A stretch of 60,504 bases of DNA from Candidatus Kuenenia stuttgartensis (lineage in GTDB: Bacteria; Planctomycetota; Planctomycetia; Isosphaerales; Isosphaeraceae). The stretch is taken from positions 1-60,504 of the forward strand of contig CAMBEP010000029.1 of the NCBI GenBank assembly GCA_945865635.1, in the 5' to 3' direction. The notes under the pieces are model-generated. The model had not been told where the DNA came from, ran no database searches, and was given only the letters and a program-made list of their open reading frames with translations. Positions 17,786-27,212 of this stretch are shown one piece after another (position 1 is the first letter of the stretch; the number at the start of each line of letters is the position of its first letter). Made by a program: the position numbers and the translations under genes.

Positions 17786-17906
17786 TTTGGTGTACACATA
17801 GTCCCCCTGACCGGGCTCGCGCGATCTATAACGCTGGTTCTTTTTTTCTCAATGCAACGTATGGTTGGGCACGCGAGCCAGGTCAGGGGACCTGGCCTAC
17901 ACCTAA
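17786..17906 (-). mobile_element. MITE-like repeat family B, copy B1
   Basis: This 121-bp element matches, in reverse complement, the copy at 49091-49213 along its whole length. Its ends form an inverted repeat (TTTGGTGTA..GGTCCCCTGACC..GGCTCGCGCG against its complement), so it looks like a non-autonomous MITE. The middle holds a conserved ATGCAACGTATG-type segment. No coding potential. One end is followed by two further tandem copies of its last 62 bp (separate entry). Confidence 0.7.
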
Positions 17907-18020
17907 GACTTGTTTGCAGCGTATGGTTGGGCGCGCGAGCCAGGTCAGGGGACCTGGCCTACACCTAAGACTTGTTTGCAGCGTATGGGTGGGCGCGCGA
18001 GCCAGGTCAGGGAGACCTGG
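17859..18020 (+). repeat. 62-bp tandem repeat, three units, each with a palindrome
   Basis: Units start at 17859, 17921 and 17983 (exact 62-bp period); the third is cut at about 18020 where family C begins. Units one and two are nearly identical. Each unit contains GCCAGGTC-AGGG-GACCTGGC, an 8-bp stem with a 4-nt loop; the third has one changed loop base. The unit is the terminal half of repeat family B plus a spacer (CCTAAGACTTGTTTGCAGC), so the array arose by amplification of one end of element B1. Confidence 0.85.
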
Positions 18021-18135
18021 TTGTTGCGCACATCTTGTAAAACCATAAATCTTCGATATTTGAGCGGATTTTGATTTAAAGGCCAAAGGCCTGGCCCAAG
18101 ATAGCCCGGAGCAACGCCCCGGGTCGGCGTAAGCC
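18021..18135 (-). repeat. Dispersed repeat family C, copy C1
   Basis: About 115 bp that matches in reverse complement the copy at 39791-39907 with roughly 90 percent identity by eye. It contains the strong palindrome GGCCAAAGGCCTGGCC and the block ATTTATGGTTTTACAAGATG (as read on the minus strand). No coding potential. It directly abuts the 62-bp tandem array. Confidence 0.75.
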
Positions 18136-18299
18136 AATAACATATAAGCTCTTACCATCCCTACTTGCCTTGGTCGCATCTCGACGTCTCACAGACCCTG
18201 GGCTTTCCCAGGCCGCACCTTTGGTGCTTAAATCCATTGTTTACAAGTTGTTAAACTCGAACTCCAAAACATCGTATGGAAATCTGTGATATTCAACGA

Positions 18300-18442
18300 G
18301 GTGTCCCCCCCGGCGTGGTCCGGTTTATGGGAAAAGAGACCTAAATTCATGTTTAATATGATCTTATACGTGATTGATGTTGTAATCCGAGTCGCGACGG
18401 ATGAGGGTACCTGTCCTTCACAAAACAAGAAAACTCAGGCAA
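18300..18442 (+). repeat. Dispersed repeat family D, copy D2
   Basis: Related to 325-466 and 39909-40096. The best kept blocks are CGGCGTG, ACCTAAATTCATG, GATTGATGTTGTAATCCGAG, GATGAGGGTA and CCTTCACAAAACAAGAAAA. It ends just before the 3' end of the epimerase gene. Confidence 0.55.
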
Positions 18443-18458
18443 TCAAAATGAACAGGGT

Positions 18459-19412
18459 TCAGTTGGAGCTGGTTTCGGCTTCTACAGTGCGTCGGAGACC
18501 CTCTTCAAAATTCACGGTTGGCCGATAGCCGAGCACTTTTTGGATTTTGGTCAGGCTTGCGAGGGAATCTTTGACATCGCCGGCTCGCTCTAGCTCATAA
18601 ACCGGCTCGAGATTGCGGCCATAAATGGAATTCAGATGCGCCACAAGCTGGTTGAGGTCGGACCGGTGACCGGTACCGACGTTAAAGACATCTCCTTGAA
18701 GTGGCTCAGGATGAAGCATGGCGAGCATGTTTGCAGAAACCGCGTTGTCGATATAGGTGAAATCGCGGGACTGGGTCCCATTGCCAAAGATCACTGGACG
18801 AACACCTTCGGACATGACCCTGGTAAATTTTGCGATCACTCCACTGTATGGGCTGTTCGGGTCCTGGCGAGGTCCGAAAATATTGAAGTATCGCAACGAA
18901 ACAGCATCAAGGCCCATGGTTTTACCGTAACAGCGGACATACATTTCGCCTGAAATCTTTGAGGCGGCATAAGGGCTCATGGGGTTGGGCAACATGGCTT
19001 CATGTTTGGGCAGCTCGACGGTGTCGCCATAGGCGGAACTGGACGCCGCAAAAAGGAATCGCTCAACCGTGCCTGAAAGGCGGGCTGCCTCCAGCAGGTT
19101 CAAAGTGGCCGTCGGGCCGCTCTGGTGTGAGATCAGAGGTTCCTTGACCGACCTGGGTACCGAGGGAATGGCTGCCTGATGTAGCACAAACCTCGCACCA
19201 GAAACACTCTGAACGCAGTAATCAAAATCTGCGGCGTCGGCCTGAATGAATTCGATGTGGGATAAAACGTCCGAAAGATTTTCCGGCTTGCCGGTGGAAA
19301 GGTTGTCAAGGACCCGTACCCTATAGCCTTTGTTTAATAAATTTCGGACCAGGTGCGAACCAATGAAGCCCGCACCACCAGAGACCAGGACCAGGTCGGA
19401 TTTATCACTCAC
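18459..19412 (-). CDS. NAD-dependent sugar-nucleotide epimerase/dehydratase (extended SDR)
   Basis: The product is an extended short-chain dehydrogenase with the Rossmann motif GGAGFIGS near residue 12. The catalytic site is SSSAYG followed by YAASK, and the substrate-region motif is SLRYFNIFGPRQDP. This combination is typical of UDP-glucose/UDP-GlcNAc/UDP-glucuronate 4-epimerases. The longest frame begins with TTG at 19421, but AAGGA ends immediately before that codon. The GTG at 19412 has the AAGGA at a proper nine-base spacing and is preferred. It is the last gene of a minus-strand cluster with two nucleotidyltransferase genes, which points to supply of an activated sugar for polysaccharide or glycan synthesis. 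Confidence 0.82.
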   Translation of the reverse strand: MSDKSDLVLVSGGAGFIGSHLVRNLLNKGYRVRVLDNLSTGKPENLSDVLSHIEFIQADAADFDYCVQSVSGARFVLHQAAIPSVPRSVKEPLISHQSGPTATLNLLEAARLSGTVERFLFAASSSAYGDTVELPKHEAMLPNPMSPYAASKISGEMYVRCYGKTMGLDAVSLRYFNIFGPRQDPNSPYSGVIAKFTRVMSEGVRPVIFGNGTQSRDFTYIDNAVSANMLAMLHPEPLQGDVFNVGTGHRSDLNQLVAHLNSIYGRNLEPVYELERAGDVKDSLASLTKIQKVLGYRPTVNFEEGLRRTVEAETSSN

Positions 19413-19487
19413 GTCGTTCAATCCTTGATGAAACCATCGTTTCGCAGATTTTCGATTTGAATCAGAGCGATGCCATTATGACGAGTT

Positions 19488-22400
19488 TTACGAGAAATCG
19501 CAAAGCCCAGCGATATAATCCAGGCTGCCATCGTTAGCCCAACCATCGAGTTGGGCAGGATCTTTGAGCTGTTGGCCACGTTTTCGGTCGACGACCAGAA
19601 AGGCCGTATCGACTTCCTGAAGGCCGCTCAGGTCGCCCCAGATGCGCTCCAGTTGGGCAACCGGGAAAATGTCTTCCTGACCAAACCCCCATCGGCGTTT
19701 TACATCTTTGATGGTGACATAGGCGGGCAGACGTGAGGCGAGCTCGCGAACGGATTCTTCGATTCTCGATTGACGGTTCTCGATAAGGTCCGACCGCGAC
19801 AAACCGAGAATCGAAAACCATCGGTCGAGATCAAGCCAGGTGGTCAGTGTGTTGTAGTACCTGAGTTCGTAATCGGTCTCTTCATTTGGCTGGGCAAGAC
19901 CTTCCAGCAGTCTTGGCCGGCCTCCGACCCGGGCCAGTCCGCCGCCGTGATCTTCCATCCGCTTGCTGATCACTTCGTAGCAAACGGCGGCTCCTGAACG
20001 TTCTGCCTGGGCCAGCATGACAGGGTCGACGGTTGCCCCCAAGGTGTCAATGTTGTGAATCATCAGCCAGCGCAGGTCGGCATGATCGCGCATGACTCGA
20101 CCAAGTGTGCCGCTGGTCATCAGATTGGGGATTTCGTAAAAATGGCCTGGCGGATGGAACCGCTGGGAAGCAATGTTGTCGACATAATCCGAGGCCTCGC
20201 CTGTGGTTGTCGCCCAGTCCAGAATGGCTCGCCGACCCGCCTCTCGTACTTTTTGCCTGTTTTCATCGAGTAAGGCCTGGGGCGATTCCTCCCAGAGGAA
20301 CTGGAGATCCCGTCGTGTGGGAATCAGGCGTTGGCCGATGGCTCGTCCTTCGGAGAGATAAACTGCCAGATCCGACCACTCTTTCGACCATTTCGACCAG
20401 TGTCGGTCGACTGCGGATTTGGTCAGATAACTTGTCGTGACCAAATGCGGAATGACCGAACCGGCAAGCCGCTGGGCTCGACGTGTTTTGGCCAGATGGA
20501 TCTCAAGGAAGCTTCGATGCCTGAGCCCCATGGGAACAAACGGATTCACGGCCTTGACCACGCCGGCGCCAGAGGTCCATCGGCTTCCGACACCTGCCGC
20601 CAGGCTGACGACCGCGACCTGTCCAACCTTGGAATGCAATGTGGAGGGGGCCTTGGTGGATGCCGGATGAAGGCGACGGGTGTCGATCACATCCTGGTCC
20701 CGAACATCTGTGACCTCTACCGAATTGGGAAGCCGGTTGCGTGCCAGACCGATTCGGCCCCTGAGCAGATCTTCCCGGTTTTTGGCGTGCTGGATCGGGT
20801 CAAAACCATAGGCTTCTCGAATTTTGCGAGATTCCAGCTCCCACTCCGCAGCGTTCGGGCGAACTGTCCCCCTGTCCAGCGGAAACATCTGGCCAACAAG
20901 CGTTTTCAGGACATCAATCTGGCCCGGTTCGCCTGTCACGCAGGTGGCGAACTGGAACATCTCGGCGCGTCGTGTGGCGTTCCATGCGGCGCCTGCGCCG
21001 GGCTGGAGTTTGGAGACGATCAGTCTCAGATAGCTTTCCGGCATGATGGCCATTGGCCCAGTTGCCATTTCCGCCCAGGTGCCGCGTGGGTTGATCAGGA
21101 AGTCATAAACCACTGGCTCCATGGCAAACGGCAGGGCATCGTCAAGTTCGGCCTTTGCGGTTCGAATCAATTCGAGCACATCGCCTCGGATATGGGGCCC
21201 GATTTCCGGGTCGACAAAAAGACCCATTCCGCCGCCCGACATGCCGCCAAGCATCAGGAAACCCCAGAACTTGTCGCCATAACGGGCCTTCATGCGCTCA
21301 ATGATCGTCTCGGTGTAGCGATTCGAGACCCAAGGGATCATCGACTTCAACGGGCCATGGAAGTGGCGGTCTGTCAGGCTTGCCAGCCGCTTCACATCGG
21401 CAGTGCGAATGGAGTCCAGAATCTCGTCAAAAATCGCCAGGCTTTCGCGGCGGGCTGCCGATTCTGTGCGGCCACGCAAGAGGTATTTTTCTGTGACCAT
21501 GTTTAAAATCGGCCCGACATTCTGCGCCATTCCACCATGAATCAAGATCAGGCCACGAGCCAGCCTGTCCGCAAGCTGTGCCGATATGTCGTCGCCCAAC
21601 TCGTTGGCATCAAGCAGCTTGTGATCGGGTAGAAGTCGGCCACGGCTGATCTGCCATTCGGGGTCGCCTGGTTGGGCTACTGCGCCCTGGATGGTTTTAA
21701 TTCCCGGAAAGACACCGCCTGAATCCTGCCAGCCACCACCCGAACCGCCAAGCCATTCGCCCAAAATGGCGCGAGCCACCACCACTCGCGATTCCTCGGC
21801 CGTCAGTCCGCCTGTCAACTGCTTTGTCTGCCCGGTACCACGCATCAGCACACTGATGATCGACGCCAGAAGATTGGTCGAAACGGCCAGTCGCGAGCCC
21901 TTGGGAATGTCGTTGACCTTGCAGACCACCTCCAGCCCCATGCCCGGCCTAACCACAGCCGCAAGCACATCCGCCAGACTTGCTCCACTGCCTTCAAGCG
22001 AAGCCGGGATCAAACCCGAGGCAATCACTCCCGCCTTGATCAGGCTGAGATAGTCGTTGCCGAAATTGAAAAGGTCGTCCAGCGATGTCACATCTTTCGA
22101 GTCGCCCAAGTCAACGCTGGTCAGTCGCAAAACCGGATCGTCTATCACCCGCAATCTGGTCTCGATCGGAGGTATGGGGCACTTGTCACGCCCGTGAACA
22201 CCCAGATCCACCGAGATATTGATCACTCGGGCGCCTTCCGGGTAGTCCATGCCCAGAAAAAAGATGTCGGACCAGCCACTGTGCGATAAATCCATTCGAA
22301 CGGGCGTTCGTTCCGTGATGATCGGGTAAAGGCCCGAGACCCCATCGCGATTCATCAGTGATGGATGGAGCCTGAGCGGGTGCTCATCCGCAGAGCCGAC

Positions 22401-22844
22401 CCGGAACATCCATTTATTGCCGGGGCACTGCCGAACAGATCGCCGTACCTGATCGGCCAGAGTGGCAAAGGCCGTCTGTTCATAAGCCGCTGCCAGGCAA
22501 CTTGCCGTGGTTCGATCAAGCCCATTCTCTTCCGCGATTCGCAACCACTGTGCTATGGATTCCTCAAATCGCCGATTGAGGAAGTCTTTGTAAGCGAATT
22601 CATCAATCCGGCCATCGCTTGGCAGCTCATCACTTTCCTGAACGACGAATCGGTAAATGGCATGCTGAATGACTGCCGCACGAACCCGGAAGTAAAGGTT
22701 TGAAGTCGTTTTTCGGAACTGTTCCAGATCTTTCATCTGCAACAGCAACTCGGCCATGGGCATGGCCTGCGCCAGCTCTAAAGCCGGTTGATCGCGAACG
22801 TCGGATTGGGGGCTGCTGATCAAGTCGATTAAAGTCGGTTTCAT
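19488..22844 (-). CDS. Fucokinase-like GHMP kinase fused to UDPGP-family uridylyltransferase
   Basis: The 1118-residue product has two recognisable halves. Residues ~150-600 resemble L-fucokinase-type GHMP kinases: PVRMDLSHSGWSD (counterpart of PARIDLAGGWSDT), VNISVDL, the phosphate loop IPKGSRLAVS (~313-322) and GGSGGGWQDSGG (~366-378), then a C-terminal glycine loop MLGGMSGGGMGLF. Residues ~735-1090 resemble UDP-sugar pyrophosphorylases: SLAAGVGSRW with a later VVKAVNPF (~746-767), MIHNIDTLGATVDP (~927-940) and a YNTLTTWLDL motif. Residues 1-150 are helical. The expected activity is sugar phosphorylation at C1 followed by UMP transfer. The usual GLGxSS of the kinase loop reads RLAVST, so kinase activity is uncertain. 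In plant FKP the order of the two activities is reversed and the nucleotide is GDP. Confidence 0.75.
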   Translation of the reverse strand: MKPTLIDLISSPQSDVRDQPALELAQAMPMAELLLQMKDLEQFRKTTSNLYFRVRAAVIQHAIYRFVVQESDELPSDGRIDEFAYKDFLNRRFEESIAQWLRIAEENGLDRTTASCLAAAYEQTAFATLADQVRRSVRQCPGNKWMFRVGSADEHPLRLHPSLMNRDGVSGLYPIITERTPVRMDLSHSGWSDIFFLGMDYPEGARVINISVDLGVHGRDKCPIPPIETRLRVIDDPVLRLTSVDLGDSKDVTSLDDLFNFGNDYLSLIKAGVIASGLIPASLEGSGASLADVLAAVVRPGMGLEVVCKVNDIPKGSRLAVSTNLLASIISVLMRGTGQTKQLTGGLTAEESRVVVARAILGEWLGGSGGGWQDSGGVFPGIKTIQGAVAQPGDPEWQISRGRLLPDHKLLDANELGDDISAQLADRLARGLILIHGGMAQNVGPILNMVTEKYLLRGRTESAARRESLAIFDEILDSIRTADVKRLASLTDRHFHGPLKSMIPWVSNRYTETIIERMKARYGDKFWGFLMLGGMSGGGMGLFVDPEIGPHIRGDVLELIRTAKAELDDALPFAMEPVVYDFLINPRGTWAEMATGPMAIMPESYLRLIVSKLQPGAGAAWNATRRAEMFQFATCVTGEPGQIDVLKTLVGQMFPLDRGTVRPNAAEWELESRKIREAYGFDPIQHAKNREDLLRGRIGLARNRLPNSVEVTDVRDQDVIDTRRLHPASTKAPSTLHSKVGQVAVVSLAAGVGSRWTSGAGVVKAVNPFVPMGLRHRSFLEIHLAKTRRAQRLAGSVIPHLVTTSYLTKSAVDRHWSKWSKEWSDLAVYLSEGRAIGQRLIPTRRDLQFLWEESPQALLDENRQKVREAGRRAILDWATTTGEASDYVDNIASQRFHPPGHFYEIPNLMTSGTLGRVMRDHADLRWLMIHNIDTLGATVDPVMLAQAERSGAAVCYEVISKRMEDHGGGLARVGGRPRLLEGLAQPNEETDYELRYYNTLTTWLDLDRWFSILGLSRSDLIENRQSRIEESVRELASRLPAYVTIKDVKRRWGFGQEDIFPVAQLERIWGDLSGLQEVDTAFLVVDRKRGQQLKDPAQLDGWANDGSLDYIAGLCDFS

Positions 22845-22920
22845 GGTTGGCCAGGCCTGCTTTTTTTTTGGTCGTCTGAATCATGCATTTTTGGAAGATA
22901 AGTAACGGGATCGTATTCTG

Positions 22921-23886
22921 TTAAGGCCGATCAGCCAATTGCGATTGTTCCAGCTTGGCAAAGGTGTTGACCAGCATGCCCAGCATCCGTTCCCGCCCCT
23001 CGCCCGCCAGGGCCAAGGCAATCTGGGCTTCCACAACACCATACTTGACTCCGAGATTATGACGAATTCCATGAGTCTCAATCGCGAAATAAGGCTCTTG
23101 GCCAATCAGCTTGTTCAAGGCGGTTGTCAGGGCAAACTGGCCCTGGTCGCGAACATCGTCACGCATCATTTGCGAAAGGATCTCGAAGATCGTTGGGGAA
23201 AGGGCATGTATCCCAAAAAAGCAAAGATAATGGCCAGCCCTCAGGCCCGGTACAGTCAACCTTAATTCGGCCGTCGTCGGATCAGGCTTTTCTACAATCT
23301 CGTGGATCTCGTAAAGATTTGGATTCTCGGGCTGACGCTTGCCAGTCACGGTTCCGTACTGGTGAATCAAGTGTTCGCGGGTCGGCTGAACGGCTGAGAT
23401 CGAGCCCTTTTGGGCCTTGGCCGCATCGATCACCTGGCGGGCGCATCGACGTTTTTCAGCCGAAATATAGAGATGATCGCCCAGAAGCAGCAGGAATGGT
23501 TCGTCTCCGATATGTTCATGGGCACACCAGACGGCATGACCATAGCCTTTCGCTTCGGTCTGGATTGCGAATTTGAGACGATCCTGGAGTTCTTCCATCC
23601 GTGCGGCCTGATCATGGGCCCAAGCTTCGTCGGGAAAGCCATTTCGAAGCATTTCGCCATACGACTGGAACTGTCGGCGGTATATGGCTTCATCCCCCGG
23701 GGCAGCCACAACACAAATCTCTTCCACGCCGGAATCCATCGCCTCTTCCGCAATGATCTGGAGGACTGGCTTGGTCACACCATCCCGATCCACCAGCGGA
23801 ATCATGGCTTTTTGAACGGTATCTGCTGCCGGATATTGTCGGGCACCGCGGCCCGCCGCCGTAATCACAGCCCGTGTCACGTTCAT
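22921..23886 (-). CDS. GalU-like sugar-1-phosphate uridylyltransferase
   Basis: The 321-residue product has the nucleotidyltransferase signature AAGRGARQYP (residues 10-19) followed by KAMIPLVD, the counterpart of KEMLPLVD of UTP-glucose-1-phosphate uridylyltransferases. The magnesium-binding LLLLGDHLY and the EKPDP motif (IHEIVEKPDPTTAELRL) follow. GalU-type enzymes make UDP-glucose from UTP and glucose-1-phosphate. The normal threonine in GxGTR is alanine here (GRGAR). The gene is first in a three-gene minus-strand set with the fusion protein (76 bp downstream) and the epimerase, so it may work on a special sugar rather than glucose. Confidence 0.8.
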   Translation of the reverse strand: MNVTRAVITAAGRGARQYPAADTVQKAMIPLVDRDGVTKPVLQIIAEEAMDSGVEEICVVAAPGDEAIYRRQFQSYGEMLRNGFPDEAWAHDQAARMEELQDRLKFAIQTEAKGYGHAVWCAHEHIGDEPFLLLLGDHLYISAEKRRCARQVIDAAKAQKGSISAVQPTREHLIHQYGTVTGKRQPENPNLYEIHEIVEKPDPTTAELRLTVPGLRAGHYLCFFGIHALSPTIFEILSQMMRDDVRDQGQFALTTALNKLIGQEPYFAIETHGIRHNLGVKYGVVEAQIALALAGEGRERMLGMLVNTFAKLEQSQLADRP

Positions 23887-24271
<385 letters not shown>

Positions 24272-24331
24272 CTCGACTCTGGCCCGGCGAATTCTTTCGT
24301 TGGTCCAGTCTCATCCGTATTTTAAGCATTT

Positions 24332-24404
<73 letters not shown>

Positions 24405-24866
24405 CTCTTTTAAATTTTTGTTGTTTTATCGTCTGAAACTTATTGGCCGTTTTACCAGCATCGACCCTGTACACACTTTCGTCTGTTTCTTTCATCCTGA
24501 TCTCGAACTGCTATACTCGTGTTCTGGGTGCCTAAATATCTCAATTCCAGACCCCGTGCTTTTTTCCGATGGCCTTATTCCATAGAAAGTTTGTGATTGC
24601 CATTAAAATGGATCAAATAACCAATATGAATCGAATACAAGATTTGCAATTTCTGGGTAGTCTGGCTGTTTCCTGCTAGCTTTGCAGGTTGGGATTTGTT
24701 GGAGTTGCATCGTTTGAATTGACAGGCGGGGCAAACACTTTTAATATCATGTACCTGAGGTTCAATCGTGATTTGATACGGATGGTCGGATTGCAAGGGT
24801 ATGGCCTCGACTTGCTTGTTATGGATTGGAAGATGGCCGTCGCAAAAAAAGCGGAAGGAATCCTTG
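24405..24866. other. Intergenic region after the tRNA genes
   Basis: About 460 bp with no convincing gene or repeat. A start codon at 24801 in frame with the next gene exists, but the intervening residues lack a signal peptide and the downstream ATG is better. Confidence 0.5.
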
Positions 24867-25868
24867 ATGTCGCGCAGTTTTTGGTGGGTGTCGGCTGTCG
24901 CTTGGATGATTTCGCTGTCGCAAACCGAATTCGTCAGCGCACAGGTTCCTGAAAAATCCAAAGTGGAAGTGAAATCGTCTGCAACCTCTGCGATTTTGCC
25001 GCCAGTCACGGCACCTGGTTTAGGGCAATCCAAAGGGCTTTCACCGGCTCTTCAACCGGCTCCAGCCGTGACCATTGCACAGCCACCATCTGTGTCGAAC
25101 ATTCCCGTGGCCGCAACGGATACCAATTCCCGTCCAGCGGCGATTGCGGCTCCTGCGGCTGGGGTTTTTCTCGACCGGACTAAAATCACTGAGATTCTCA
25201 AGGTCGAAAATCCGCTCATTTGGCCGATGATTCTCTGCTCAATCGTGGCCTTTGGATACTTTCTTGATCGCTGGTTTTCGCTTCGCCGGTCGCGCATCGT
25301 GCCTCGTGAATTCGTGAACCGGTTTCTCGACAGGCTTGGTTCGGGAAAGCTTGACAGAGACAGGGCTTTTGATCTGTGCAAAGCGAACGACACACCTGCA
25401 TCGCGGGTTTTTTCTCAGATACTGATGATGTGGGGCGAGCCCGCCGGCCAGATTCGCTCTGCCATCACCCATTCTGTGGGGATGGAATATACGCTTCTGC
25501 GTAAAAACATCCGGGTTCTCAACGCGACTGCAACCTTGGCGCCTTTGATTGGCCTTCTGGGGACAGTGGTTGGGATCATTGATTCGTTCAATGCCCTGGG
25601 TGCGAAAAATGTGCCGTCGAAAAGCGCGGCACTTGCCGAAGGCATCGGCCTGGCTCTGGTCATGACCGCTCTTGGGCTGGTGGTTGCGATCGGGTCCGTT
25701 TCTGCCTATTACTACCTGCTCGGAAAGCTTGATACGATCATGGTCAATCTGGAGCAGGAATCGCTTCGAGTTATGGAACTTGTGGCAAGCCATCCGAATC
25801 GGCCAGGGGGCGATCGCCGTGCGGGGCACCTGGACGTTTCGCGAGGCATTGATTCACGCATCGCCTGA
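24867..25868 (+). CDS. ExbB/TolQ/MotA-family proton-channel protein
   Basis: Starting at the ATG at 24867, which is preceded by GGAAGGA, the product is 333 residues. It has a cleavable signal peptide (FWWVSAVAWMISLS..SAQ), a Pro/Ala-rich periplasmic linker of about 80 residues, then the ExbB/TolQ core. The first membrane helix contains WPMILCSIVAFGYFLDRW, and the conserved paired helices contain ATLAPLIGLLGTVVGIIDSFNAL and AEGIGLALVMTALGLVVAIGSV. ExbB-type proteins form the pentameric inner-membrane channel that converts proton-motive force into work on the outer membrane. The partner ExbD gene follows after about 100 bp. An in-frame ATG at 24801 is less likely. Confidence 0.87.
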   Translation: MSRSFWWVSAVAWMISLSQTEFVSAQVPEKSKVEVKSSATSAILPPVTAPGLGQSKGLSPALQPAPAVTIAQPPSVSNIPVAATDTNSRPAAIAAPAAGVFLDRTKITEILKVENPLIWPMILCSIVAFGYFLDRWFSLRRSRIVPREFVNRFLDRLGSGKLDRDRAFDLCKANDTPASRVFSQILMMWGEPAGQIRSAITHSVGMEYTLLRKNIRVLNATATLAPLIGLLGTVVGIIDSFNALGAKNVPSKSAALAEGIGLALVMTALGLVVAIGSVSAYYYLLGKLDTIMVNLEQESLRVMELVASHPNRPGGDRRAGHLDVSRGIDSRIA

Positions 25869-25967
25869 GTCTGTGCGATGGAGCAGGGGCATCAGAAAAA
25901 TCCATTTTCAAGTTGAAGGGTGTCGCGATTTTGCGACATCCAAGCGCGACCGGAGCCCAGATCTCTC

Positions 25968-26411
25968 ATGCATTATGGCCATGCCGCAGCCGATGAACAG
26001 CCCTATATCAACATGACTCCGATGGTCGATGTGATCTTGTGTCTGCTGGTGTTTTTTCTCGCTGCTACAAAGCTTTACGACTGGGAGCAGTCGGAGCTGC
26101 CCGTCCAGGTGCCCGAGGTCAGTTCGGCGCGGCCGGCCACGGAACCGCCGGACGATATGGAGGTCACAATTCTCAAGGCCGGCCTTGTGGATGTTCGTGG
26201 CCAATCCTATGATTTAAAATCGCTTTCTTCGGTTTTGAGCGAGGCCAAAGTCCGATATGAGGATCAGGGAGTTCTGATCAAAGGCGACGCCAGTCTGACC
26301 TATCAGGACGTGGCCGACGTGCTCTCAGCCTGCGACGTGGCCAAGATACGATCTGTCCGGCTAGCTGTAAAGCCAGTCGTAGGAGCAGGTCCGAGCGGGG
26401 CAGTGCAGTAG
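25968..26411 (+). CDS. ExbD/TolR-family biopolymer transport protein
   Basis: The 147-residue product, started at the ATG at 25968, opens with the ExbD hallmark INMTPMVDVILCLLVFFL. The aspartate in this single membrane helix is the proton-carrying residue. A periplasmic domain follows whose C-terminal part (VLIKGDASLTYQDVADVLSACDVAKI) is the conserved ExbD/TolR dimer region. A longer frame begins at a GTG at 25920, but CGGAG lies upstream of the ATG and family members begin close to the helix. No TonB or TolA gene is visible in the window, so the energised partner is unknown. Confidence 0.88.
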   Translation: MHYGHAAADEQPYINMTPMVDVILCLLVFFLAATKLYDWEQSELPVQVPEVSSARPATEPPDDMEVTILKAGLVDVRGQSYDLKSLSSVLSEAKVRYEDQGVLIKGDASLTYQDVADVLSACDVAKIRSVRLAVKPVVGAGPSGAVQ

Positions 26412-26441
26412 TCGGAAAATTGAATGAAAGGCCGGTAACAA

Positions 26442-27107
26442 GTGGAATTGCTCGATTCGATCCGCCATATTCTCAACGCTGAAAACGTGGTCAAGCTAGG
26501 CTATTTGGTGATGACGATCGTAATTTTCACAGAGACAGGCCTTCTGATTGGTTTTTGTTTGCCGGGCGATTCGCTTTTGATAACGGCGGGCGTTTTCGCT
26601 TCGCCCGCGATTGAGCAGATCCCGAACCTGGCGCCATTCAAGCTCGACATTCTCTGGCTGAATGTGTTGCTCATCCCAGCCGCAATACTCGGTGATACAG
26701 TCGGTTACTGGATTGGCTACCACTCTGGCAAGCGACTTTTCAAGAAGGAAGAGTCGCTACTTTTTCACCCCAAGCACTTGCAGCGCGCTCAGGATTTTTA
26801 TGTCGAGCATGGTGGCAAGACAATCATCATAGCCCGCTTTATCCCTATTATCCGCACATTTGCACCGATCGTAGCTGGCATTGGTCAGATGAACTATTGG
26901 CGATTCCTTCAGTTTAATATTGTTGGTGGAATTGTTTGGGTGATGGGTCTGACGAGCATAGGCTTTTTCTTGGGGCAGAAGTTTCCGTGGCTGGTAAATT
27001 CGCTTGAGAAACTGATCATCGCGGTCGTTTTTCTATCCATTCTGCCGCTCATCATTCACGGCATCAAGGATCGGATAAAATCGCGTAAAGCCAAATCTTT
27101 GACTTGA
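26442..27107 (+). CDS. DedA-family inner-membrane protein
   Basis: The 221-residue product shows the DedA (SNARE-associated) motifs: FTETGLLIGFCLPGDSLLIT near the N-terminus, GDTVGYWIGYHSGKRLF, and the functional segment ARFIPIIRTFAPIVAGIGQM with its conserved arginines. DedA proteins act as lipid scramblase-type or flippase-type transporters for undecaprenyl phosphate or phospholipids and affect membrane energetics. The start is a GTG at 26442, 30 bp after exbD. It may be cotranscribed with the ExbBD pair, although their functions are not known to be coupled. Confidence 0.88.
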   Translation: MELLDSIRHILNAENVVKLGYLVMTIVIFTETGLLIGFCLPGDSLLITAGVFASPAIEQIPNLAPFKLDILWLNVLLIPAAILGDTVGYWIGYHSGKRLFKKEESLLFHPKHLQRAQDFYVEHGGKTIIIARFIPIIRTFAPIVAGIGQMNYWRFLQFNIVGGIVWVMGLTSIGFFLGQKFPWLVNSLEKLIIAVVFLSILPLIIHGIKDRIKSRKAKSLT

Positions 27108-27212
27108 GAACTTGCCGACCGTGCACCGAAATTCAACAATAAGGTTCAGGTCGTTTTGTGCGTGAACCAAGTGACTTTTTGGTAAATTCCATAGAATGGC
27201 AGAGTTGACACG

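Noticed and set aside
17859..18020. Possible CRISPR array
   Set aside because: The units are 62 bp long and adjoin without unique spacers; there is no cas gene nearby. It is a tandem repeat derived from element B.
20331..21506. Long plus-strand ORF of 391 residues inside the kinase/uridylyltransferase gene
   Set aside because: It is antisense to a gene with clear domain motifs, has no recognisable domain or good start, and is a shadow of that gene's codon pattern.
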